In this document: piece after piece, positions 56,615 to 64,000 of the stretch
Position numbering within the stretch: the stretch's first letter is position 1
Layout of the letters: each line of letters opens with the position of its first letter
NCBI GenBank assembly: GCA_963812195.1
Contig: CAWEUI010000003.1
Span: 16,902-80,901 of the forward strand
DNA: 64,000 bases
Direction of reading: 5' to 3'
Origin: ZC4RG30 sp963812195
GTDB taxonomy: Bacteria; Pseudomonadota; Gammaproteobacteria; Steroidobacterales; Steroidobacteraceae
Translations under genes and position numbers: made by a program
Notes under the pieces: generated by a model
Database searches by the model: none
The model's input: the letters and a program-made list of their open reading frames with translations, nothing else
What the model was told of the DNA's origin: nothing

Positions 56615-57367
56615 ATGCCAAGTATTTTTCATAAGTCCCCGAGCGCCGCCGGGCCCGCCCAGTGGCTTTCCTCCGAGCTGGGCCGGCAACTGCTGGCGGC
56701 CGAGAGCGAGCTGCTGCGCGGCCTGCTGGATGACGTGTTCGGCCTGGAACTGCTGCAGCTGGGTGGCTGGGGCGCCTCGCGCCAGCTGTTGTCCCAGAGC
56801 CGCACGCGGCGCCAGACATTGATCGCACCCGCCGGCGCCCTGGCGGCGGGCTTCGAGGTCGATCTGGTGGCGCAGCTGCACCAGCTGCCCATCCAGAGCG
56901 CCACGGTGGATGCCGTGCTGCTGCCGCACACGCTGGAGTTCGAGGCCGACCCGCATGCCATCGTGCGCGAAGCCGACCGCGTGCTCACCGGCGAGGGTCA
57001 GCTCATCGTGCTGGGGTTCCAGCCGGTGAGCCTGTGGGGGCTGCGCGGCCGTGCCGCCCGGCAGGGCTATCCGCCGGGCCTGCAGCAGATGCTGGGCCTG
57101 GGCCGGGTGCGCGACTGGCTGGCGCTGCTGGGCTACGAGGTGGTGCTGCAGCGTCGCTATCTGTACAGCCGCCCCTGGGAGACCGGCAGCAGCGCCGGGC
57201 GGCGCATCCTGCGCCGTGGCCTGTTCAATCCGCTGCCCGCCTCCGCCTGGCTGCTCAAGGCGCGCAAGCACGTGTACCGGATGACGCCGCTGCCGCTGCG
57301 CCTGTCCCGTGAACGGCCGCGTGTGTTCGGCGGCATGCCCGAGCCGGTCAAGCGCAATCCTTCGTGA
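56615..57367 (+). CDS. yafS: SAM-dependent methyltransferase, YafS type
   Basis: A 250-residue predicted methyltransferase. The glycine-rich SAM motif is weak (LLQLGGWGASRQLL), but the post-motif strands LPIQSATVDAVLLPHTLEFE and DPHAIVREADRVLTGEGQLIVLG are typical of the class I fold. The C-terminal region carries a conserved R/K-rich tail. The substrate is not known. Its stop overlaps the GTG of rnhA (GTGA at 57364-57367). The order mltD (divergent), yafS, rnhA, dnaQ matches the E. coli neighbourhood, which supports the yafS name. TATGAT at 56573-56578 could be a -10 box. Confidence 0.85.
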   Translation: MPSIFHKSPSAAGPAQWLSSELGRQLLAAESELLRGLLDDVFGLELLQLGGWGASRQLLSQSRTRRQTLIAPAGALAAGFEVDLVAQLHQLPIQSATVDAVLLPHTLEFEADPHAIVREADRVLTGEGQLIVLGFQPVSLWGLRGRAARQGYPPGLQQMLGLGRVRDWLALLGYEVVLQRRYLYSRPWETGSSAGRRILRRGLFNPLPASAWLLKARKHVYRMTPLPLRLSRERPRVFGGMPEPVKRNPS

Positions 57368-57816
57368 AGGAAGTCGAGATCTACACGGACGGGGCCTGTC
57401 GGGGCAATCCGGGGCCGGGTGGCTGGGGCGCACTGCTGATTGCCGGCGAGGCGCGCCGAGAGCTCTCCGGGGCCGAGGCCGAGACCACCAACAACCGCAT
57501 GGAGCTGACCGCCGCCATCGAGGCGCTCAAGGCCCTCAGGCGCCCGGTGCACGCCACCCTGTACACGGATTCGAAGTACGTGTGCACCGGCATCGAGGAG
57601 TGGTTGCCGCAATGGCAGCGGCGCGGCTGGAAGACCGCCGACCGCAAGCCGGTGAAGAACCTGGACCTGTGGCAGGCGCTGGACGCGGCGCGAACGCCGC
57701 ACAAGGTCCGCTGGAAGTGGGTGAAGGGCCACGCCGGCAATCCCGGCAACGAGCGTGTCGACGAGCTGGCCAACGCCGCGATCGACGCGCTGCTTGCGCT
57801 ACCATCGGGCCGTTGA
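57364..57816 (+). CDS. rnhA: Ribonuclease HI
   Basis: RNase HI removes RNA from RNA-DNA hybrids. The 150-residue protein has the four acidic active-site residues: Asp in YTDGACRGNPG, Glu in NNRMELTAAI, Asp in LYTDSKYV and Asp in NERVDELAN. The basic handle (QRRGWKTADRKPVKN) is present. It begins at the GTG overlapping the yafS stop and ends 13 bases before dnaQ. Confidence 0.96.
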   Translation: MKEVEIYTDGACRGNPGPGGWGALLIAGEARRELSGAEAETTNNRMELTAAIEALKALRRPVHATLYTDSKYVCTGIEEWLPQWQRRGWKTADRKPVKNLDLWQALDAARTPHKVRWKWVKGHAGNPGNERVDELANAAIDALLALPSGR

Positions 57817-57829
57817 AGGAGCGAGAAGC

Positions 57830-58546
57830 TTGCGCCAAGTCGTACTGGACACCGAAACCACCGGCCTCGAGCCGCATCTGGGCCATCGCATCATCGAGAT
57901 CGGGTGCGTGGAGGTGGTCAATCGCCGCGCCACGGGCCGCCATTTCCACGAGTACCTGAATCCCGAACGGGAGATCGACGCCGGCGCGGCGGCCGTGCAC
58001 GGCATGACGCGCGAGGACCTGGCCGGCAAGCCCCGTTTCGGCGAGATCGCCGAGCGCTTCCTGGAGTTCGTGGATGGCGCCGAACTGGTCATCCACAACG
58101 CGCCATTCGACCTGGCCTTCCTCGACAGCGAGCTGGCCCGCTGGGCCGGGGCCGGCGGCAGCGAAGTGCTGACCATGCGTTCGCGCTGCGGCGTGCTGGA
58201 TACGCTGGCCCTGGCGCGCGAGATGCACCCCGGGCAGCGCAATGGCCTGGATGCGCTGTGCAAGCGCTACGCCATCGACAACTCGCATCGGCAGCTGCAC
58301 GGCGCCCTGCTGGATGCGCGCATCCTGGCCGACGTGTACCTGGCAATGACCGGCGGACAGAACACGCTGGCGCTGGAGGAGGTCACCCGCACCGCGGGCA
58401 AGGCGGCTGCGATCGGCGCCGGCACGGATGGCACCGCCGGGGCGACGCTGCGCGTACTGGAGGCCAGCGATGCCGAACGCGCGGCGCATGAGGAGTTCAT
58501 GAAGCTGGTGCACAAGGCCAGCGGCGGCAAGGCGCTGTGGCAGTGA
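57830..58546 (+). CDS. dnaQ: DNA polymerase III subunit epsilon
   Basis: The 3'-5' proofreading exonuclease of the replicative polymerase. The 238-residue protein has exonuclease motifs DTETTGL, HNAPFDLAFLD and HGALLDARILADVYL, followed by the C-terminal polymerase-binding segment after a Gly/Thr linker. The start is a TTG at 57830 (AAGGAG seven bases upstream, protein RQVVLDTETTG from residue 2); no ATG or GTG fits. Adjacent rnhA is the usual partner, though here the genes run in the same direction. Confidence 0.94.
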   Translation: MRQVVLDTETTGLEPHLGHRIIEIGCVEVVNRRATGRHFHEYLNPEREIDAGAAAVHGMTREDLAGKPRFGEIAERFLEFVDGAELVIHNAPFDLAFLDSELARWAGAGGSEVLTMRSRCGVLDTLALAREMHPGQRNGLDALCKRYAIDNSHRQLHGALLDARILADVYLAMTGGQNTLALEEVTRTAGKAAAIGAGTDGTAGATLRVLEASDAERAAHEEFMKLVHKASGGKALWQ

Positions 58547-58553
58547 GCTTCAC

Positions 58554-59566
58554 ATGAAGGTTCTCGTCACCGGCGCCGCCGGCTTCATCGGCTCTTCGCA
58601 CTGCACGACGCTGCTCGCGCGCGGCGACGAGGTCGTCGGGCTCGACAACCTCAACGACTACTACGACCCGCGCTCAAGGAGGCGCGGCTGGCGCGATCTG
58701 ACGGCGGCACGACGGCGTTCCGGTTCGTGAAGCTCGACCTCGCCGACCGCGGCGGGCATGGCGGCGCTGTTCGCGGCCGAGCAGCTTCGAGCGCGTGGTG
58801 CACCTCGCCGCCCAGGCCGGCGTGCGCTACTCGCTCGAGAATCCGCACGCCTACGTGGACAGCAACATCGTCGGCTCGCTGCAACGTGCTCGAGGGCTGC
58901 CGGCACAACGGCGTCGAGCATCTGGTCTACGCCTCGACGAGCTCCGTCTACGGCGCCAACACGAAGATGCCGTTCTCGGTGCACCAGAACGTCGACCATC
59001 CGCTGTCCCTCTATGCGGCCACCAAGAAGGCCAACGAGCTGATGGCGCACACCTACGCCATCTCTACGGCCTGCCGACGACGGGCCTGCGCTTCTTCACG
59101 GTCTACGGGCCCTGGGGCCGGCCGGACATGGCGCTGTTCCTGTTCACGAAGGAGATCCTCGCCGGCAAGCCGATCGACGTCTTCAACCACGGCCACCATC
59201 GGCGCGACTTCACCTACGTCGACGACATCGTCGAAGGCGTGGTGCGCGCGCTCGACCACGTCGCGCAGCCGAATCCGGACTGGGACAGCGATGCGCCGGA
59301 TCCGGCCACCAGCAGCGCGCCGTACCGGATCTACAACATCGGCAACAACCAGCCGGTCGAGCTGATGCGCTACATCGAGGTGCTCGAAGCAGTGCCTGGG
59401 GCGCAAGGCCGAGAAGAACATGCTGCCGCTGCAGCCCGGCGACGTGCCCGACACCTACGCCGACGTCGAGGACCTGGTGCGCGACGTCGGCTATCGGCCG
59501 GCCACGCCGGTCGAGGAGGGCGTCGCGCGCTTCGTCGACTGGTACCGGAGCTACTACAAGGTCTGA
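58554..59566 (+). CDS. NAD-dependent nucleotide-sugar epimerase, UDP-glucuronate epimerase-like (about six frameshifts)
   Basis: An extended short-chain dehydrogenase of about 337 residues. The N-terminal MKVLVTGAAGFIGSS has the NAD motif GxxGxxG, the catalytic region reads YASTSSVYGANTKMPF and LSLYAATKKANELM (Ser, Tyr-x3-Lys), and the C-terminal half has RFFTVYGPWGRPDMALF and YNIGNNQPVELM. This pattern matches UDP-glucuronate 4-epimerase/CapI-type enzymes of capsule pathways. The chain must be joined across shifts near 58668, 58757, 58785, 58890, 59060 and 59390 (both insertions and deletions). It opens the polysaccharide cluster eight bases after dnaQ. Confidence 0.83.
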
Positions 59567-59569
59567 TCC

Positions 59570-61134
59570 GTGAGCGTGACGCCTCAAGCGCCCCTGGCCT
59601 GGCAACACTGCATAGACACTGGCGGCGGTGCCGCAGCCAGGCGATCGCGCGATCTGTTCGCCGCCGACACCGCAGCGCGGCGCGAACTGTCATGGCCGAG
59701 GCCGCCGGGCTCACGCTGGACTACTCGCGCCAGCGCGTGAGCCGCGAAGTGCTCTCGTGCCTTGGCGCAACTGGCCGATGAAGTGGCCCTGCGCGAGCGC
59801 ATCGCCGGCATGTATCGCGGCGACATCGCCAACCCGACCGAGAACCGCCAGGTGCTGCACACCGCCCTGCGCCGCAGCGGCGCGCCCCATGCCGAGGAGG
59901 TGCAGCGCGAGCGCGAGCACATGCTGGCGCTTCGCCGAACCGGTGCGCCGCGGTGATGTGCGGGGCAGCGACGACGAGCCCTTCGAGCTGGTGGTCAACA
60001 TCGGCATCGGTGGCTCGGACCTGGGGCCGGCCATGGCCGTGCAGGCCTTGCAGCCGTTCACCACGGGCGCGCCGCGGCTCGCCTTCGTTTCCAACATCGA
60101 CGGCACGCGCCTGGCCGATACGCTGGCCGGCGCCAATCCGCGCCGCACGCTGTTCATCGTGTGCTCGAAGACCTTCACCACGCTGGAGACGCGCACCAAT
60201 GCCGACAGCGCCCGGCGCTGGCTGGTCGGACAAGCTCGGCAAGGCGGCCGTGCCGGCGCACTTCGCGGCCGTGTCCACCAACAGCGAGGCCATGGATGCG
60301 TTCGGCATCCATCCCGACTACCGCTTCCGGATGTGGGACTGGGTGGGTGGCCGCTACTCGATCTGGTCCTCCATCGGCGTGTCGCTGGCCATCGCCATCG
60401 GCGCGTCGGCGATTTCGCGAATTCCTGGGCGGCGCCGCCGCCGTCGACGAGCACTTCCTGGCAGCGCCCTGGGAGGCGAACCTGCCGGCGCTGATGGGGC
60501 TGATCGGCGTGTGGAACATCCAGTTCCTGCAGCTGCCCACGCTGGCCGTGCTGCCCTACGACGAGCGGCTGGCGCGCTTTCCCGCCTACCTGCAGCAGCT
60601 GACCATGGAGAGCAACGGCAAGCGCGTGCGCATGGATGGCTCGCCGGTGTTCAGCCAGACCTCGCCGGTGGTCTGGGGCGAGCCGGGCAACAACGCCCAG
60701 CACTCGTTCTTCCAGATGCTGCACCAGGGCACGCCGCGCGCGGCGCTGGATTTCCTGCTGCCGGCACTGATCCTCGTGCGGTGACCAGGCCGCGCACGAT
60801 CTGGCCATCGCCAACTGCCTGGCGCAGGCCGAGGCCTTTGCCTACGGGCAGCAGTCCGACAATCCGCACAAGGTGCACGAGGGCAACCGGCCTTCCAGCC
60901 TGCTGCTGTTCCAGCGCCTGGATCCGGCCACGCTGGGCGCGCTGATCGCGCTGTACGAGCACAAGGTGTTCACGCAGAGCGTGGTGTGGGGCATCAATGC
61001 CTTCGACCAGTGGGGCGTGGAGCTGGGCAAGAAGCTGGCCACGCAGCATCGCGCCGCTGGTGGCGGGGCAGGGTGAGGCCGACAGCGCCTCGCTGCGCGC
61101 CACGCTATCGGCACTGGGCCGGCTGCGCGGTTAG
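59570..61134 (+). CDS. pgi: Glucose-6-phosphate isomerase (about seven frameshifts)
   Basis: Pgi interconverts glucose- and fructose-6-phosphate. Recognisable blocks are VVNIGIGGSDLGPAMAV, FIVCSKTFTTLETRTNA, the GGRYSIWSSIGVSLAIAIG signature, LTMESNGKRVRMDG and QWGVELGKKLA with the catalytic lysine. The GTG at 59570 gives MSVTPQAPLAWQH. The chain is spread over three frames with shifts near 59690, 59763, 59932, 60228, 60413, 60780 and 61050, mostly single extra bases. Joined, about 520 residues, slightly short for the family (549). Placement next to an epimerase and wzi suggests that it supplies sugar phosphates for polysaccharide synthesis besides its glycolytic role. Confidence 0.85.
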
Positions 61135-61151
61135 CGGCGCGGCAGTTCCGG

Positions 61152-61157
61152 TATAGT
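61152..61157 (+). promoter_or_regulatory. Possible -10 box before wzi
   Basis: TATAGT ends eight bases before the wzi ATG, 17 bases after pgi. No Shine-Dalgarno is obvious in the eight bases between, so a leaderless start is possible. Confidence 0.35.
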
Positions 61158-61165
61158 CCGCGTCC

Positions 61166-62669
61166 ATGAAGTTCCGATCCGGCGTCGCAATGATTGCGGC
61201 CGCATTGCTCTCCCGGGGCATTGCCGCCCAGGGCTTCTTCCTCCCTTCCGATGACCTGCGGCTGCGCGAGGATCTGACGCTGCTGGCGGACCAGGGCGTG
61301 GTGAAGCTGCCGGTGAATGAGTGGCCGTTGCCGCGGCGTGATGTGGCCGAGGCGGTCGCGGCGGTCAAGCCCGAGACGCTGGCCGAACCGGCGCTGCGCG
61401 CGGCGCTGGCACGGGTGCAGGCTGCCAGCGCGGATGCGCAGGATGCCGGATCAATGGAAGATCCGGGAGGTGCAGCGTCACCGGCGGGTCAGCCCGGCCT
61501 GCTGCGCGACTTCGGCACGCTGGGTCGGGAAAACGGCGAGCTCACCACGAGCGGTGGTGCCAGCACCGACCGCTACGGCATCACCCTGTCCGCCACCGGC
61601 GTGGTCAAGCCCAGCGACGGGCAGCACATCCGCTTCGACGGCAGCGACATCAGCGTGCGCTGGGGCAACTGGCTGTTCAGCGCCAACCAGATCGGCCGCT
61701 GGTGGGGGCCGGGCTATGACGGCAGCCTGATTCTTTCCACCAACGCGCGGCCCATGCCGGCACTGTCGCTGGACCGGCTGCGCAGCCTGCCCATCAACCT
61801 CCCGGTGCTGCGCTGGCTGGGGCCGTGGCGCTTCACTACCTTCTTCGGCGTGGGCGAGAACGGTCGCGCCGACGTGAACCAGCCGCTGTTCATGGGCATG
61901 CGGCTGTCATTCAAGCCTTCGCAGTGGTTCGAGTTCGCGATGACGCGCACTGCGCAGTTCTGCGGCAAGGGTCGGCAGTGCAATTTCGGCACCTTTGGCC
62001 ACATGCTGATCGGGCAGGACAACCGCGGTCTTCGCGGGCGCAGCAACGATCCGGCCAAGGAGCCGGGCAACCAGATGGCCGGCTTCGAGGCGCGCGTCGT
62101 CTCACCGTTCAAGCCGATACCCGTCGCGCTGTACGCGCAGGAGATCGGCGAAGACAACAGCAGCAGCGGCATTCCGGAGCGCTATCTGGGGCTGTTCGGC
62201 GGCGAGACGTGGTTCATGCTCGATACGGGTTCGATTTTGCGTGCGCACGTGGAGTACGCGAATACCAAGGTCAAGTGGTACAACCGCACCGCGGAATTCA
62301 ATTGTGGCCTACCGGCAGTCCATCTTCTTCGCCGGCTACCGCTACCGTGGGCGCAACATCGGCCATACCACCGATGCGGATTCGGAGACCGCTTCGGTCG
62401 GGATTGTCACTGACCAATCCACAAGGCGATCGCTGGTCGGTGCTGTACCGGCACGGTGCGCTGGATCGCGACGGCAGCGTAGATCCGTACAACCTTGTGA
62501 CGAGCCGGGCGCAGCACCTACAAGTCCATGCAGCTTGCCTGGGATGGTACAGTGGGTCCCGCCAACGGAATCGGCGTGCAGCTCGGGTACGAGAAGCAGA
62601 GCCCGACCAGCGCCGGTGATGCGACGCGGGCTGTTCGGGTTCATTCAATGGCGCCGGGCGCTGCCGTAA
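61166..62669 (+). CDS. Wzi-family capsule assembly outer-membrane protein (several frameshifts)
   Basis: A protein of about 500 residues resembling Wzi, an outer-membrane beta-barrel lectin that holds capsule on the cell surface. A signal peptide (residues 1-21, ending IAAQG) is followed by a helical bundle (LREDLTLLADQGVVKLPV, similar to the family N-terminus) and a barrel with alternating aromatic strands (WLFSANQIGRWWGPGYDGS, and LYAQEIGEDNSSSGIP). From 62305 the true frame changes at least three times: FAGYRYRGRNIGHTTDAD, then LTNPQGDRWSVLYRHGALD, then SMQLAWDGTVG and a final FGFIQWRRALP ending at 62669. The neighbouring SLBB export gene supports a capsule or exopolysaccharide role. Confidence 0.78.
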
Positions 62670-62688
62670 TCGCGTATTCTTGGCGGCC

Positions 62689-64000
62689 ATGCGGACACAC
62701 GGATCGTTGCTGACACGCGCGCTCGGCGCATTGCTCGCTGTTACTGGTGATTGCTGTGCCGCTTGCCGGCCCAGACGCCGACGCCCGAGCAGCTGCAGAT
62801 CTTCCAGAGCCTGACGCCTGAGCAGCAGCAGGCGGTATTGCAGCAATTGAGTGGCGGCCAGCCGGGCAGGGGCGGGCGGCACCAGTCAACGACTGTACGA
62901 GCAGTCCAATGGCACTGCCGGACAAGGCGGCGAACGCGGCGCGCCGTCTGGCGGCGCAGGCATCGACGCCGGCCAATGCTCCGCCATCCCCGTGTTGGCG
63001 CCCGAGGACACGGTCGTTGTGACGTCGACCTTGCAATGAGCGGGCCCGAAGGCGCGCAGGTTCCGCAGCTCACCGGCGAAGCCCTGACCCGTGCTCAGAA
63101 CCTGGTGGACCTGATCCGCGCGCGCAATCCATATGTGCTGGACCACGACGGGCAATCGAATCTGCCTGGATTTCCGGCCGATGCAGCTGGGTGGGCTCAC
63201 GGAGAAGCAGGCCAACGCGCGGCTGGCCGCCGAACCCGCGTTGGATGGCCTGAAGGTCACGGTTACACTGCTGCCCTGGACACGTATCGGACCGCAGGGT
63301 CTCACAGCGCTTCGGTTACGACCTGTTCAATGCGCCACCATCTACGTTCTCGCCGGTGACGGACGTGCCAGTGCCGGCCGATTACGTGGTCGGTCCGGGT
63401 GATCAATTCAATGTGCAGTTGTTTGGCAGCCAGAGCCGCAACTACGCTCTGACCGTCGATCGCGACGGTGCGATCAGTTTCCCTGAGCTGGGCCCGATCC
63501 ACGTCGGCGGCCTGACCTTCAACGCCGCTCGCCGTACCATCGAGACCCGCGTTTCGCGGCAGATGATCGGTGTGCAGGCCAGTGTCACCATGGGCGATAC
63601 GCGTTCGATCCGCGTGTTCGTGTTGGGCGAAGCCAAGGTGCCGGGTTCGTACACCGTCAGCGGCCTGGCCACCATGACCACCGCGCTCTTTGTCTCGGGC
63701 GGCGTGACGGATATTGGCTCGCTGCGCAACATTCAGCTCAAGCGGCAGGGCAAGGTAGTGCGGACCCTGGATCTGTACGACTTGCTCATCCGCGGCGATA
63801 CCAGCAGCGACGCCAAGTTGCTGCCTGGCGATGCCATTTTCATTCCGCCTGTGGGCCCGACCGTGTCGTTAGCGGCGAGGTCAAACGGCCGGCAATCTAC
63901 GAACTCCGCAACGGAGCAGAGTGGCAGATCTGCTGCGTATGGCGGGAGGGCTTACGCCGGAAGCGGACGGCAGCAGGCAAGCCTCACCCGCATCGACGCT
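62689..64000 (+). CDS. Polysaccharide export outer-membrane protein, Wza/SLBB family (partial, frameshifted)
   Basis: The 5' part of an export channel gene that continues past the window. A signal peptide-like start (MRTHGSLLTRALGALLAV) is followed by a Gln-rich stretch (FQSLTPEQQQAVLQQLSGG). The clean region 63314-63880 encodes the polysaccharide export domain and SLBB repeats: DYVVGPGDQFNVQLFGSQ, FPELGPIHVGGLTF and IRVFVLGEAKVPGSYTVSG. The first 600 bases and the last 120 are broken by many indels; SGEVKRPAIYEL and LLRMAGGLTPEADGSR appear in other frames. This family forms the outer-membrane pore for capsular or exopolysaccharide. Only the family assignment is firm; the start is the ATG at 62689. 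Confidence 0.75.

Overview
The window is one continuous stretch of high-GC bacterial chromosome with dense, mostly housekeeping genes. The gene families and neighbourhoods are gammaproteobacterial: asd-fimV-truA-accD-folC-dedD-cvpA-purF, tig-clpP-clpX-lon-ppiD, yafS-rnhA-dnaQ beside mltD, epmB/efp/epmA/psd, parE/parC, lpxH and miaE. FimV plus a FimX-like protein, three-gene clusters without trp genes between truA and accD, and GC-rich starts fit the Xanthomonadales/Nevskiales/Steroidobacterales side of the class, but I cannot fix the genus from sequence alone. I see no insertion sequence, prophage, CRISPR array or integrase.

Layout. 1-4 kb: parE (cut by the window edge), a small membrane protein and parC. 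4-10 kb: a complete oligopeptide-type ABC transporter on the minus strand, with its two ATPases fused. 10-13 kb: an unrecognised secreted protein and a FimX-like PAS/GGDEF/EAL protein whose catalytic motifs are degenerate. 13-18 kb: EF-P with both lysylation enzymes, psd, a SCO1-type copper protein and prmB. 18-31 kb: aroC and the long asd-to-purF run, then a receiver-kinase fusion, miaE and lpxH. 31-35.7 kb: gltX, cysS, folD, tRNA-Pro. 35.7-44.4 kb: a BigR/SqrR-type ArsR repressor diverging from a tightly overlapped operon of sulfide:quinone reductase, a DUF2892 membrane protein, an RND pump with its adaptor, and a cyanide-insensitive-type cytochrome bd. 44.5-54 kb: four tRNAs, tig, clpP, clpX, a phosphopantetheinyl transferase, lon, two tRNAs, ppiD. 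54-58.5 kb: fabI, mltD, yafS, rnhA, dnaQ. 58.5-64 kb: the beginning of a surface-polysaccharide locus (nucleotide-sugar epimerase, pgi, wzi, an SLBB export protein) that runs out of the window.

The most interesting unit is the 35.8-44.4 kb operon. The repressor has a cysteine pair spaced as in persulfide sensors. The 83-bp divergent intergenic region carries two overlapping copies of one operator (AATATTAG-N6-CTAATATT) that cover good sigma70 promoters in both directions. The five or six genes behind it would oxidise sulfide into the quinone pool, pump something out, and pass electrons to an oxidase of the sulfide/cyanide-tolerant class. The combined circuit, and the RND pump within it, is an inference from gene order.

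A caution for every reader: from about 31.8 kb rightwards many conserved and essential genes (gltX, cysS, cioA, clpX, fabI, mltD, epimerase, pgi, wzi, export protein) are broken by single-base insertions or deletions, becoming very dense after 58.5 kb, whereas the first 31.8 kb shows none. This looks like declining sequence accuracy, not gene decay; such genes are given as one feature each with the approximate shift sites. No gene-free stretch longer than 300 bases exists in the window.
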